DNA from: Verrucomicrobiota bacterium
GTDB taxonomy: Bacteria; Verrucomicrobiota; Verrucomicrobiia; Opitutales; Opitutaceae
Direction of reading: 5' to 3'
DNA: 64,000 bases
NCBI GenBank assembly: GCA_016222805.1
Contig: JACRQG010000011.1
Span: 186,001 to 250,000, forward strand
A program made the translations under genes and the position numbers. The notes beneath the pieces were generated by a model, which had not been told where the DNA came from, ran no database searches, and was given only the letters and a program-made list of their open reading frames with translations. This document shows, piece after piece, positions 1-9,003 of the stretch (position 1 is its first letter; each line of letters opens with the position of its first letter).

Positions 1-174
1 TCGGCGGTTACGGGCACGGGGATCGCGCTGCTTGAGGTGGCGGATTTGCGCACCCTCGGAGCAACGGGACTGACGGTGACGGCGCAGACGGGAGGAGAGC
101 CGTCCCGCGCGGCGGCCCTTGCCGCGGAGATGTGCGAGGTCAGCCCGGCGGCGAAGACGGCGGGCTCACCCTGA
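1..174 (+). CDS. C-terminal fragment of an unrecognised protein
   Basis: Frame 1 is open from the window edge to a TGA at 172-174 and gives 57 residues, beginning SAVTGTGIALLEVADL. Third codon positions are strongly G/C, as in the neighbouring genes, so this is probably the tail of a real gene that starts outside the window. The fragment has no motif I can assign. Phrases of the type 'GTG(I/V)ALLEV' remind me of C-terminal beta-sandwich tails in large secreted verrucomicrobial proteins, but that is only an impression. Confidence 0.5.
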   Translation, partial: SAVTGTGIALLEVADLRTLGATGLTVTAQTGGEPSRAAALAAEMCEVSPAAKTAGSP

Positions 175-195
175 TCTTGCCCCGCTGGTTTTCCT

Positions 196-264
196 GTGGG
201 CGGGGCGACCGCGCCCCGCCTCGTGCGGCTCGAAACTCCTCTCACGCAGGGCGAGGTCGCCCTG
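196..264. repeat. Dispersed double-palindrome repeat, copy A
   Basis: Two G/C-rich palindromes lie about 28 bases apart: CGGGGCGACCGCGCCCCG at 201-218 and CAGGGCGAGGTCGCCCTG at 247-264, the second with perfect 8-base arms around GG. A second copy of the same architecture, in the opposite orientation, is at 41816-41893. The arrangement resembles REP/BIME-type intergenic elements. It sits between the end of the edge gene and a terminator. No transposase is nearby. Confidence 0.6.
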
Positions 265-340
265 CCGACATGCCAGCAACGACGAAAGGAATCGAAGGGA
301 CATCTTCGTCACGACCTTGGATTGGATCCGTGTGGTTGAG

Positions 341-371
341 CCCGGCGCCGCAAGGCGCCGGGTTTTTGTTT
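341..371 (+). terminator. Rho-independent terminator
   Basis: The arms CCCGGCGCC (341-349) and GGCGCCGGG (354-362) form a perfect 9-bp stem with a GCAA tetraloop and are followed by TTTTTGTTTT. This is a textbook intrinsic terminator reading rightward. It lies 167 nt after the stop of the edge gene, so it may end that transcript after the repeat element or end a small RNA encoded between about 265 and 371. Confidence 0.85.
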
Positions 372-405
372 TGCGGCGCGCCCGACGGGGCCGGATAAGA
401 CGGAC

Positions 406-2034
406 ATGACGCTCCATCCCCTGGGCGATTCCGCCGTCGTCGTGCACGTGGGGAGGGAAATCAGCCGCGAGACAGCGCGGATGGTGCAAGCGCTGGCGGA
501 GGAACTCCGGGCGGTCCGGCTCCCTGGATTGACCGATGTGGTGCCGGCCTTCGCGAGCGTGGCGCTGTTTTTCGACGAGGTGGGCCGGGTTGACGTCGCA
601 GGTCTTGAGGCGGAGGTTGCCCCCCGGGTCGCGCGGCTCGCCCAGCGCGGGGGACGGCTGGATTCGCGCCAAGTCGAGATTCCCGTGGTCTACGGCGGCG
701 CGGAAGGAGCCGATCTGGAAGAGGTGGCGCGCCGGACGGGATTGGCACCCGCCGAGGTCATCGCGCGACACGCCGGGGCGGAGTATTTTGTCAATGCGAT
801 CGGCTTCACCCCTGGGTTCCCCTATCTGGGCGGACTGCCGGCCGAACTGGCCACGCCGCGGCGGGCGACCCCGCGGCCCCGGGTTCCGGCGGGAGCCGTG
901 GGGATCGGAGGCAGCCAGACGGGAGTCTACCCACTGGAGAGCCCGGGAGGCTGGAACCTGATCGGCCGGACGCCGCTTCGCCTCTTCGACGGGAGGCGGT
1001 CGGAGCCTGCCCTGCTGCGCGCCGGGGATCTCGTGCGTTTCCGGCCGGTGCCGTCTGCGGAGTGGGAGTCGGCTGATGGCACGGGCGCCGCCCCCAACGG
1101 CCATACACCTGGAGGGATCGAGGTGGTACGGCCAGGGATGTACACGACGGTGCAGGATCTGGGGCGTCGGGGTTTTCGCTCTGGGGGCGTCCCCGTGGGA
1201 GGCGCCGCGGATGCATGGGCGCTCCGGGTGGCCAATCTGCTCGTGGGAAACGAAGAGGGTGCCGCGGGCTTGGAGTTCACCTTGGTGGGCCCCGAACTGC
1301 GTTTCCGGGAGGATCTCTGGGTGGCGTTGGCCGGCGCGGAATTCGCTGACGTGCCGTCGGGGAGGCCGTGGCGGGTTCGAGCCGGGGAGACGTTGCGGTT
1401 CGGCGAGGCGCGGTGCGGTTGCCGCGGCTACCTGGCCGTGGCCGGCGGCATCGATGTCCCGGAAATCCTGGGCAGCCGGAGTACGCTCATGCGGGCGGGA
1501 ATGGGAGGAGGGCATGGTCGCGCCCTCGCGGCCGGAGATCGGGTGGCCGTCGCCCGGGGGCGGACCCCCGGTCCGGGGCAGTGGCAGGTTGATCCTCGGG
1601 TGCTTTCCGTCCATCGGGATCCGGCCGTGGTGCGGGTCGTCCGGGGGGCAGAGGCGAGTGAGTTTCCTTCCGATGCGTGGGGGACGGAGTTTACGGTGAG
1701 CCGGCAGTCGGATCGCATGGGAGTCCGGCTCGAAGGCCCGGCGCTGGTGAGACAAAAAGGGGCCGAACTGATCTCCACTCCCGTGGCACCCGGCACGGTG
1801 CAGGTGCCACCCGACGGGCATCCGATTCTCCTGCTGGCCGAGGCCCAGACCATCGGAGGGTATCCGCAGTGGGCCCATGTGATAACCGTCGATCTGCCGC
1901 GCGTCGCGCAGTTGCGACCCGGAGAGTCCGTGCGTTTTCAGGAGGTCAGCCTGGCTGAGGCGCGGGAGCTGTGGACCGCGCGGCAACGTTCGCTCGCCTT
2001 GTTGCGGGAGGGACTCAAGGGAAAGTGGTCATGA
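406..2034 (+). CDS. pxpBC: 5-oxoprolinase PxpB-PxpC fusion (KipI-KipA)
   Basis: This 542-residue protein joins two subunits that are usually separate. Residues 1 to about 220 are the KipI/PxpB (allophanate hydrolase subunit 1) domain, with the hallmark [12 protein letters not shown] near residue 133 and a downstream [12 protein letters not shown]. From about residue 240 comes KipA/PxpC (subunit 2), with [15 protein letters not shown]. In the known enzyme, PxpA, PxpB and PxpC together hydrolyse 5-oxoproline to glutamate using ATP in the cytoplasm. The start follows a terminator, so this is the first gene of the operon; its TGA overlaps the next ATG (ATGA). The partner pxpA downstream is damaged. 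Family assignment is secure. Confidence 0.93.
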   Translation: MTLHPLGDSAVVVHVGREISRETARMVQALAEELRAVRLPGLTDVVPAFASVALFFDEVGRVDVAGLEAEVAPRVARLAQRGGRLDSRQVEIPVVYGGAEGADLEEVARRTGLAPAEVIARHAGAEYFVNAIGFTPGFPYLGGLPAELATPRRATPRPRVPAGAVGIGGSQTGVYPLESPGGWNLIGRTPLRLFDGRRSEPALLRAGDLVRFRPVPSAEWESADGTGAAPNGHTPGGIEVVRPGMYTTVQDLGRRGFRSGGVPVGGAADAWALRVANLLVGNEEGAAGLEFTLVGPELRFREDLWVALAGAEFADVPSGRPWRVRAGETLRFGEARCGCRGYLAVAGGIDVPEILGSRSTLMRAGMGGGHGRALAAGDRVAVARGRTPGPGQWQVDPRVLSVHRDPAVVRVVRGAEASEFPSDAWGTEFTVSRQSDRMGVRLEGPALVRQKGAELISTPVAPGTVQVPPDGHPILLLAEAQTIGGYPQWAHVITVDLPRVAQLRPGESVRFQEVSLAEARELWTARQRSLALLREGLKGKWS

Positions 2035-2725
2035 AGGTGGATCTCAACTGCGACCTGGGCGAAGGGGCGGGTCACGACGCGACGCTGATGCCGCTGATCA
2101 CGTCCGCGAACATCGCCTGCGGAGGCCATGCCGGGGACGTGGCGACCATGCGCGCCACCGTCGCGCTGGCCCGGGCGCATGGCGTCGCGATCGGGGCGCA
2201 TCCCGGGTTTGTCGATCGCGAGCACTTCGGGCGGAGGGAGCTGATCATCTAATTGCCTCATTGGCGGGGGCCGTGGTCGGTCACGTGAAACTGCACGGGG
2301 CACTTTACAACCAGGCCGCGCGGGACCCGGCGCTGGCAGCGGCGATCCTCGACTCCCTGTGGACCGGGGCGTGGCGGCCGTACCTGGTGGTGCTGGCGGG
2401 CAGTGTCTTCGAGCGGCTGGCGCGGGCGCGCGACGAGCGGCGCGTGGTGGCGGAGGTGTTCGCCGATCGAACGTATCAGCCGGATGGGTCGCTGACTCCG
2501 CGCGGGCGTCCGGGAGCGGTGATCACGGATGAGGAAGCCGCGGTGACCCAGGTGTTGCGGATGGTGCGGGAGGGAGTCGTGCAGGCGACCGACGGCACGC
2601 TGGTGCCGATCCGGGCCGAGACCATCTGCTTGCATGGCGACGGGCCCCAGGCAGTGGGGTTCGCCCGCCGGGTGCGCCACGAACTTGAACGGGCGGGCAT
2701 CGCCCTGCGGGCGGTGGCGCCATGA
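2031..2725 (+). pseudogene. pxpA: 5-oxoprolinase subunit A (LamB/YcsF), frameshifted with internal loss
   Basis: The N-terminal part starts at ATG 2031 (overlapping the previous stop) and shows [23 protein letters not shown] and [17 protein letters not shown], then stops at TAA 2250-2252. The remainder, in another frame, resumes at about 2252 with [17 protein letters not shown] and continues through FADRTYQPDGSL and LHGDGPQAVGFARR to a TGA at 2723-2725. Between FGR and HVK only 47 nt remain, whereas E. coli PxpA, recalled from memory, has about 32 codons there. Roughly 50 nt therefore seem to be missing and the frame is shifted. The loss removes the start of a helix next to the substrate pocket. 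It could be a genuine mutation or an assembly error. The 3' end overlaps the next gene by ATGA. Confidence 0.85.
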
Positions 2726-3393
2726 TCAAACTGATCGGGGTGCTGGTGGTGGGGATCGGCTTCGCACTGCGGATCAACACCCTGCTCGTCGTCGTCGCGG
2801 CCGGAGTTGCCACCGGCCTGGCGGCGGGGCTTTCCCCGCACGAGATCGCCACCCTCATCGGGCGCTTTTTCGTCGAGAACCGTTTTATGATCCTGCCGGT
2901 GGTCCTGATGCTGCCGGTGATCGGCCTGCTGGAACGACACGGCCTGCAGGAACGAGTGGCGTCGATCCTCCGCCGCGGACGTGCGGCCACCAGTGGCCGG
3001 GTTCTGCTTTGGTATCATGCCCTGCGGGCGGGCACCAGTACCGTGGGTCTGAACATCGGCAACCACGCCTCGATGGTGCGGCCGATTGTCGCGCCGATGG
3101 CGGAAGGCGCCGCGCGCGTCCCTTCCGGACAGCCGACGCCGAGCGAGGTCGCGGCCATCCGCGCTCATGCCGCGGCGGCGGAGAACCTCGGGAACTTCTT
3201 CGCCGATGACATCATCGTGGCGGTCGGACCCGTGCTGTTGATCAAGGGGCTGTATGATTCCGTAGGGGTCCCCGTGAGCGTCTGGGCGATCTCGCTCTGG
3301 GGCGCGCCGACGGCGGTTTTTGTCCTGGGTGTGGGTTGGTGGCGGTATCATCGCCTGGACGTCGGGCTTCGCCGAGGTGAAGGGCGGTCATGA
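2722..3393 (+). CDS. DUF969 membrane protein, likely 5-oxoproline transporter subunit
   Basis: This 223-residue multi-pass membrane protein has hydrophobic segments near residues 2-20, 21-38, 52-70, 150-185 and 190-207. It belongs to the DUF969 family, which almost always occurs beside DUF979 and near pyroglutamyl peptidase or 5-oxoprolinase genes; annotation databases name the pair as 5-oxoproline transporter subunits. The ATG overlaps the pxpA stop and the gene's own TGA overlaps the next ATG, so translation is probably coupled. The transport role comes from genomic context and family naming, not from any catalytic motif visible here. Confidence 0.85.
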   Translation: MIKLIGVLVVGIGFALRINTLLVVVAAGVATGLAAGLSPHEIATLIGRFFVENRFMILPVVLMLPVIGLLERHGLQERVASILRRGRAATSGRVLLWYHALRAGTSTVGLNIGNHASMVRPIVAPMAEGAARVPSGQPTPSEVAAIRAHAAAAENLGNFFADDIIVAVGPVLLIKGLYDSVGVPVSVWAISLWGAPTAVFVLGVGWWRYHRLDVGLRRGEGRS

Positions 3394-4355
3394 CCACGGT
3401 GCTCGATCTTCGCCTCTTTCTGGTGGTGGCCGGCCTATACGTCGCGTGCGTGGCGTGGGACGTGGCGCGGGATGCGACGCACCCGCACCGGGTCGGTTCG
3501 GCGATCTTCTGGGGGCTGCTGGCGGCGATTTTTCTGGCCGGGGATCGCGTGCCGGCGGCGGTGGTGGGGTATGCCGTACTTTTCATGGCGGTGCTGGCGG
3601 GTCTGAAGCAGGTGGGAATGCCACGGCGAGGCACCGGCGGCGAGAGCGAGCGGGCCAGGGAAGCGACGCGGCTGGGCAATCGCCTGATCTGGCCGGTCGC
3701 GGTCATTCCGATGGTCGTAATCGCCGGGGCCGCCGTGATCGAGCGGGTCGAGTGGCGCGGATTCCGATTGGTCGAACCGCGCCATGCGACTCAGGTGGCG
3801 CTGGGCGCGGCCTGTTTGCTCGCGTTGGGATTGGCCTGGCGGGTCACGCGACCGCATCCCGCGGTCGCGGTGACCGAGGGCAGCCGGTTGTTGCAGGCGA
3901 TCGGCTGGGCCCTGTTGTTGCCTCCCTTGCTGGCCTCGCTCGGCGGCATCTTTGCCCGGGCTGGGGTGGGCGATGTGGTGGCGGACCTCGTCCGGCAGTC
4001 CCTGCCGACGCACGATCCGCTGGTGGCGGTCGTGGCCTACTGTGGCGGCATGGCCCTTTTCACCATCGTGATGGGCAATGCCTTCGCCGCCTTCCCGGTG
4101 ATGACCCTGGGGGTCGGCCTGCCGTTCATCGTCCGTGAGCATGGCGGCAACCCTGCCATCATGGGAGCGCTCGGCATGCTCTCCGGTTACTGCGGCACCC
4201 TGGTCACGCCGATGGCGGCGAATTTCAACCTGGTGCCCGCCATGCTGCTGGAACTCGAGGACCGCAACGCCGTGATCAAGGCCCAGGTGCCCATGGCGGC
4301 GGTGATCTGGGTGTTCAACGTCGCCTTGATGTACGCGTGTGTCTATCGCTTCTGA
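3390..4355 (+). CDS. DUF979 membrane protein, likely 5-oxoproline transporter subunit
   Basis: This 321-residue protein has about eight to ten hydrophobic helices and is the usual partner of DUF969. Two loops stand out for their conserved look: MGNAFAAFPVMTLGVGLP near residue 229 and GYCGTLVTPMAANFN near residue 267, which resemble the substrate-binding re-entrant loops of secondary carriers. The start codon overlaps the DUF969 stop (ATGA). Together the two proteins probably form one carrier feeding 5-oxoproline to the Pxp enzyme encoded upstream. Confidence 0.85.
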   Translation: MTTVLDLRLFLVVAGLYVACVAWDVARDATHPHRVGSAIFWGLLAAIFLAGDRVPAAVVGYAVLFMAVLAGLKQVGMPRRGTGGESERAREATRLGNRLIWPVAVIPMVVIAGAAVIERVEWRGFRLVEPRHATQVALGAACLLALGLAWRVTRPHPAVAVTEGSRLLQAIGWALLLPPLLASLGGIFARAGVGDVVADLVRQSLPTHDPLVAVVAYCGGMALFTIVMGNAFAAFPVMTLGVGLPFIVREHGGNPAIMGALGMLSGYCGTLVTPMAANFNLVPAMLLELEDRNAVIKAQVPMAAVIWVFNVALMYACVYRF

Positions 4356-4356
4356 G

Positions 4357-5058
4357 ATGAGCCGGGTTGCATTGAAGCAGAACGGTCGCGGTGGCCGCCG
4401 CGCACGGGAAACGAAGGTACCCGCTGGCACCGTGCTGGTCACGGGTTTCGAGCCGTTCGGCGGAGGAGCGCGCAATCCCTCCGGGGAAATCGCGCACGCG
4501 CTGGACGGCCGCGTGATCGCTGGGCGCCGGGTCGCGGGCGTGGTGCTTCCGTGCGTTTTCGGCAAGGCGACCCGGGAACTCGGGCGACAGATCTCCCGGC
4601 ACCGCCCGGCAATCGTGGTGTGTCTGGGGTTGGCCTCGGGACGGGCGGAGGTCACTCCGGAACGAGTGGCGATCAACATCGAGGACGCGCGCATGCCGGA
4701 CAATGCCGGACGGCAGCCGGTGGACCGTCCCGTGGTGCGGACGGGCCCGGCCGCCTACTGGTCGACGCTGCCGATCAAGGCGATCGTTGCCGGGCTGCGG
4801 TCGGCGGGCGTGCCCGCGGCGGTTTCCCAGACTGCGGGCACCTTCGTCTGCAACAGTGTCTTCTACGGCCTCATGCACCGGTTGCAGCGTCTCCCGGGGG
4901 TGCGGGGAGGGTTTGTCCACGTTCCCGCCATGGAAGAGTCAGGTGGTGGCGCTCCCGCGCTGCCGCTGGCGACCTTGATTGACGCCGTGGCGCGCGTCGT
5001 GGAAATCGCGGTGAAGGTTCGCCGCGATCGCCGGGTGGCCGCCGGGGCCGAACAGTAA
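4357..5058 (+). CDS. pcp: Pyroglutamyl peptidase I (pyrrolidone-carboxylate peptidase)
   Basis: This C15-family cysteine peptidase removes N-terminal pyroglutamate from peptides in the cytoplasm. Counting from ATG 4357, the triad is visible: Glu102 in PERVAIN, Cys165 in AGTFVCNS and His188 in GFVHVPA, with spacing close to the well-studied Bacillus enzyme (63 and 24 residues there). The N-terminus has VLVTGFEPFGG. An in-frame GTG at 4339 could add six residues, but the ATG one base after the preceding stop is the natural start. The first 25 residues (basic, low complexity) are an extension compared with typical members. Its product is the substrate of the Pxp enzyme in the same operon. Confidence 0.93.
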   Translation: MSRVALKQNGRGGRRARETKVPAGTVLVTGFEPFGGGARNPSGEIAHALDGRVIAGRRVAGVVLPCVFGKATRELGRQISRHRPAIVVCLGLASGRAEVTPERVAINIEDARMPDNAGRQPVDRPVVRTGPAAYWSTLPIKAIVAGLRSAGVPAAVSQTAGTFVCNSVFYGLMHRLQRLPGVRGGFVHVPAMEESGGGAPALPLATLIDAVARVVEIAVKVRRDRRVAAGAEQ

Positions 5059-5066
5059 CCGTGGCT

Positions 5067-6674
5067 TCAGGCCCGGGCCGCGTGAATCGCGACCAGGCAG
5101 ACGTCGTCGTCGTAATCGGCGCGTCCGCAGTGGGCCTGGACTGCCTGCAAGAGGTGGTCGATCAGCGCCTCACCCCCGGTACTGGCGGAGTCGGTGAGGG
5201 CTTGGTGCAGGCGCTCCTCGCCAAAAAACTGCCCGCCGGGATCCGCGGCTTCGAGGACACCATCGGTGTAGCCGAGGAAGAGGTCCCCCGGGCCAAACGG
5301 AACGCGATGGGTCGAATAGGAGAAGGCATGGATCAGGCCCGCCGCCGGCTCCGGGTCCGGCGGGGCCAGGCGAACGACCCCCGCGCCCCCCGCGGTGCGG
5401 ATGAGCGGCGCGGGATGCCCGGCATTCGCAAACGTAAGCGTGCGCGCGGTCAGGTCGATAACCCCGAAAAAGGCGGTGGCGAAGACCGGCTGGCCGGTTT
5501 GTTCGACAATTGGCATCAGGCTCTGGTTGACCTCGTGGAGGACGTGGGCAGGCCCTGGCGCGCGCGCACCCGATTCCTCGACTATCCCGCGGATCAGCGC
5601 GGTGAGGAGACCGGCCCGCACGCCGTGTCCCATGACATCACAGATCAACACGCCGCACTGGGTGTCGGAGAATTGCAGGATGTCGAAGAAGTCGCCTCCG
5701 AGGGTGGCGGCAGGCAGGTACCGGTGGGCGAAGCGCAGGGCGCTGTCGGAAGCCGCCGCGGTCGCGGGAAAAATCGGGTAGGGTCGGTTGAGAAACGCCT
5801 CCTGCACCTGTCGCGCCATGCGCAGGTCGGCCTCCATCTCCGCGCTGCGGCGTCGGAGTTCCTCCTCCGCGCGCCGGCGGCGGGTGATGTCGTGACTGAT
5901 GCCGACGAGGCCGACCAGCTGGCCGCTGCCGTCGCGAAGCGGCACCTTGGTGACGAGCGACCATTGCACATCGCCCTCCGGGCCGAAGTCCGACTTCTCC
6001 TGGTTGATGATCGGGGTGCCGCCAAAGACCTGCCGGTCGTCGGCCAGCGCCTGCTGGCCGCGCTCGCCAGGGAAGAAGTCAATCGTCGTGCGTCCGCGGC
6101 TCTGCTCCTGCGACGCCAGGCCCAGGACGGCGAGGTGCGCGCGGTTGTTGAGGACATAGCGCGAGAGGGTGTCCTTGACGTACAGCCGGCTGGGCAGGTG
6201 GTCGATGATCGTGCGCAGCAGAATCCGCTCCTCGTTCAGCTTGTCCTCGGCGTCCTTGGCCGCGGTGATGTCGCGCGTGAGCCCGAACGTGCCGATGATG
6301 CGCCCGGCGGCGTCGCGCCAGGGCATCTTGGTGCTCGAGGCCCAACCCTTGGTGCCGTCGAGCTTCGTCAGCCGCTCGATCTTTGCGATGATCGGCCGGC
6401 CCGTGCGGATGATTTCCTGTTCGTCGGCGTACGCACGCTCCGCGTGCTCGCGGGAAAAGAAGTCGAAGTCCGTCTTGCCGACGCATTCTTCGGGAGAAGC
6501 GGCGCCCAGGGCGCGGGCATGGGTGGCGTTGTTGCGGACAAACCGGCTCTGCAGATCCTTGAAGTAGATCCGGTCCGCACTCGAGTCCATCAGCACCCGG
6601 AGGAGCGAGGAATCGAGGGATTCCGTGGTGTTCGGGGACGCGGCGGGCGGCGGTGTGGGCGGCACGTCACTCAT
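5067..6674 (-). CDS. PAS-PAS-PP2C (SpoIIE/RsbU-type) serine phosphatase
   Basis: The 535 residues read as two PAS/PAC sensory domains (about 22-150 and 150-275), a short coiled coil (about 275-305), then a SpoIIE-type PP2C phosphatase domain. Metal-binding motifs are present: LGGDFFD, CDVMGHGVRAG, ANAGHPAPL, GYTDGVLEA and YDDDVCLV. Each PAS ends in a typical GI.RDIT or GI.HDIT segment. There are no membrane helices, so it is a cytoplasmic sensor. Such proteins usually dephosphorylate an anti-sigma-factor antagonist, but no antagonist or anti-sigma kinase gene lies in this window. It converges on pcp across an 8-base gap. Confidence 0.93.
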   Translation of the reverse strand: MSDVPPTPPPAASPNTTESLDSSLLRVLMDSSADRIYFKDLQSRFVRNNATHARALGAASPEECVGKTDFDFFSREHAERAYADEQEIIRTGRPIIAKIERLTKLDGTKGWASSTKMPWRDAAGRIIGTFGLTRDITAAKDAEDKLNEERILLRTIIDHLPSRLYVKDTLSRYVLNNRAHLAVLGLASQEQSRGRTTIDFFPGERGQQALADDRQVFGGTPIINQEKSDFGPEGDVQWSLVTKVPLRDGSGQLVGLVGISHDITRRRRAEEELRRRSAEMEADLRMARQVQEAFLNRPYPIFPATAAASDSALRFAHRYLPAATLGGDFFDILQFSDTQCGVLICDVMGHGVRAGLLTALIRGIVEESGARAPGPAHVLHEVNQSLMPIVEQTGQPVFATAFFGVIDLTARTLTFANAGHPAPLIRTAGGAGVVRLAPPDPEPAAGLIHAFSYSTHRVPFGPGDLFLGYTDGVLEAADPGGQFFGEERLHQALTDSASTGGEALIDHLLQAVQAHCGRADYDDDVCLVAIHAARA

Positions 6675-6739
6675 GAGCCGGACAGCGTGTGCCGGCGGGG
6701 AAGGGCACGCAACGCTGGTCTTTGCGGCGTGCGCGGCGC

Positions 6740-8080
6740 CTATTCCTTCACGATGGTGAACCAGTCGCGCTTCTCGCCCTTGTCGTTCAGGAACACGAGG
6801 TCGAGACGCAGCCCGTCGACATCGATCACCGATGAGCCCGGTTCATTGAGGCCGATGAAGAAGACCGGGTGGTTCAGCGGCACCGGCTTGCTGCTCGCGT
6901 GGCCCGCGCTGCCGGTGACCACCGAGACTTCACCCCCATGGGGAGTGCGGGCCCGCGGCTTGCGATAGGCGCCCTCGCCGTCGACCCGGCCATTGCCGGG
7001 CTGCTTCACATGCTGCGCCGCGTTGAAGGTGTTGCTCTTCCCGTAGTGGCCATCGATCCACCACGAACGCTCATAGACGTGCGAGTGCCCGGTGAGCACC
7101 AGATCCACGCCTCCCGCCTCCAGCACCGGGAGAAAAATGCCACGCATGTCGTTCATGCGTCCGCTGCTGTCGGTGTCCTTGTCGGAGTCGTGCGTGCCCT
7201 TGGAGTAGGTGGGATGATGAAAATAGGCGATGATCCAGTCGCGCCGGGTCGCGGCGAGGTCGGCTTTGAGCCACTGCATCATCGCGCCGCCGGCCGAACG
7301 ATCGGAGTCGTGCGAATCCAGGCAGATAAAGTGGATGTTCGCATAGTCGAAGGAATAGTAGGCCTCCGTACCGGACATCACGCCGCCGGCCTGGCCCCGC
7401 GTGGGCAAGGTGAACACGTCATAATAGACCCCGGACTGCGTGATCGAATTGGCGCTCTTGCCGTCGTGATTGCCCAGGGCGGGCCATAGTGGGGAAGTCC
7501 GCAGGGTCTCCGGGTACATTTCGAAGACCGCCTTCTGGTAGTCGGCATCCGTGCCATCCGGATAGGCGTTGTCCCCGAGCATCAGCCAGAGGTCGGTGCC
7601 GCGTTTGCCGGTGTATTTGTAGTAGACGTCGCGCACGGCGCGCTGCACGTCGTTCTTGGTCCCCGGATCGCCCAGGACCCAGATGCGGGTGGGCTTGGCG
7701 GGGCCGACGGGAGGCGGGGTGGTGAAACTGTGGATCGACGCCCGGCCGGGGGCGTCTTCTGCGGTCGATTTCTTCTCCGTGGAAGGGGGAGGGAGCGCAG
7801 CGGGACCGACGGCATAGTAGTACTTGGTCGCCGGCTGGAGCCCGGTGAGTTGCACGATGTGCTCGGCCGCCACGCCTTCGGCCTTGGCGCTCTTGGTCAG
7901 GGCGGTGCGCTCCGTGCCGTAAGAGACGACGGAGCCTTCGGTCGTGTCGGTGCGCCAGCGGATCACGATGCTGTCGGGCGTGGCTGACTGGAGATAGGGG
8001 CCGCGAAGGATGGTGGGGGCGGCGGACAGGCCGGCGGGCAACAACAGGGCGAGCAGGAGCGCGGAGCGGGGCGGAATCAT
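6740..8080 (-). CDS. Exported purple acid phosphatase-like metallophosphoesterase
   Basis: This 446-residue protein has a signal peptide (about 1-20), an N-terminal fibronectin-III-like PAP domain beginning ILRGPYLQSATPDSIVIRW, and a calcineurin-like metallophosphoesterase domain. Metal-site motifs occur in the expected order: LGDPG, LGDNAYPDG, GNHDG, a histidine pair in FHHP and TGHSHVYERS. The expected role is release of phosphate from organic phosphates outside the cytoplasm. The start overlaps the stop of the TPR gene upstream by 4 bases, so the two are co-translated. Confidence 0.9.
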   Translation of the reverse strand: MIPPRSALLLALLLPAGLSAAPTILRGPYLQSATPDSIVIRWRTDTTEGSVVSYGTERTALTKSAKAEGVAAEHIVQLTGLQPATKYYYAVGPAALPPPSTEKKSTAEDAPGRASIHSFTTPPPVGPAKPTRIWVLGDPGTKNDVQRAVRDVYYKYTGKRGTDLWLMLGDNAYPDGTDADYQKAVFEMYPETLRTSPLWPALGNHDGKSANSITQSGVYYDVFTLPTRGQAGGVMSGTEAYYSFDYANIHFICLDSHDSDRSAGGAMMQWLKADLAATRRDWIIAYFHHPTYSKGTHDSDKDTDSSGRMNDMRGIFLPVLEAGGVDLVLTGHSHVYERSWWIDGHYGKSNTFNAAQHVKQPGNGRVDGEGAYRKPRARTPHGGEVSVVTGSAGHASSKPVPLNHPVFFIGLNEPGSSVIDVDGLRLDLVFLNDKGEKRDWFTIVKE

Positions 8081-8892
8081 GGAGGGGAGGCGGGGAGTCG
8101 GGTGAGCAGAGCCTGGAGACGAGAGATCAGGGAGACGGTTTCGGGTGATTCGCGAAGCCAGTCGGGGAGGGCCGCGACCGCCTGCAGGGCCTCACGGTAG
8201 GCGACAGCCGCCTCGACAGGACGGTAGGCGCGCACCAGCAGATCCCCCCGTCGGATGAGCCACAGTTCGGGGCGCTCACTCTGCCGGGCGAGGCGGGTAT
8301 AGCGGGCTGCAGCCGCTTCCACGCAACCGAGTTTCTCCTCCAATGCGGCCGCCTGCTCCTGCAACGAAGGGGTGTCTCCCAGGCGCGCCGCGGCGTCGTC
8401 GAGGCTACGCAGGGCTTCCGGGGGATCCAACACAGCCGCCCGCTCGAGAAAGAACTCGGGCGACGGCCGATCCAGGCCGGCCAAGGCCGCCGCATAGTCT
8501 CGCGCGGCGGCGGGGCGGTCACCAAGCCGTGCGTGGGCGCGGGCGCGGAGGAGCCGGGCCGCGGGATCGTCCGGAACGAGAGCCAGCGCGGCGTTCAGGT
8601 GCCGGACCGCCTCGCCAGGCTGGCCGGTCGCGAGGGCCAGGGCTCCGCGCGCGCGGGCTACGGCCGGATGGCGCGGATTGAGTTCAGCGGCCATGCTCAG
8701 GTTGGCCTCGGCGTTGATCCAGTCCTCGTGCCGGGCGTACAGGGCCGCGCGCTCCAGGAACAGTTCGGGATCCCCGGGCGTCGCCGCGATGCGGGCATTG
8801 AGACGACGGAGGGCGTCCTCGATCTCCGGATGGGCCACCAGTCCTCCGGCCAGGGTCAGCCAGAGCAGGAGGGGCGGGAAACGTCGCCGCAT
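8077..8892 (-). CDS. Exported tetratricopeptide-repeat protein
   Basis: From ATG 8892 the protein begins MRRRFPPLLLWLTLAGGLVA, a clear signal peptide; a 12-codon longer reading with no obvious function is possible but less likely. The mature part consists of TPR-like helical pairs with repeated A/L-rich patterns such as DPELFLERAALYARHEDW. Its stop codon overlaps the start of the phosphatase gene, which suggests a periplasmic scaffold or partner for that enzyme. No enzymatic motif is present. Confidence 0.8.
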   Translation of the reverse strand: MRRRFPPLLLWLTLAGGLVAHPEIEDALRRLNARIAATPGDPELFLERAALYARHEDWINAEANLSMAAELNPRHPAVARARGALALATGQPGEAVRHLNAALALVPDDPAARLLRARAHARLGDRPAAARDYAAALAGLDRPSPEFFLERAAVLDPPEALRSLDDAAARLGDTPSLQEQAAALEEKLGCVEAAAARYTRLARQSERPELWLIRRGDLLVRAYRPVEAAVAYREALQAVAALPDWLRESPETVSLISRLQALLTRLPASPP

Positions 8893-9003
8893 GTCGCAGA
8901 GGCAAATCCGGGGGCGCTTGCGAGGCAATGCCGCATCTCGATCCCAAGCCGGCGCCGATTCGGGCTGGGCGGAGAATCGGCTGGGTGATCGGCGGGGCTT
9001 CAG

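Noticed and set aside
166-1986. Long minus-strand frame opposite pxpBC
   Set aside because: It mirrors a clear conserved gene, has no family signature and its codons follow the G/C pattern of the opposite strand.
3435-4703. Minus-strand frame opposite the DUF979 gene
   Set aside because: Shadow of the transporter and pcp genes, His/Arg-rich, with no domain.
5061-6968. Plus-strand frame opposite the PAS-PP2C gene
   Set aside because: Shadow of a conserved gene; no recognisable product.
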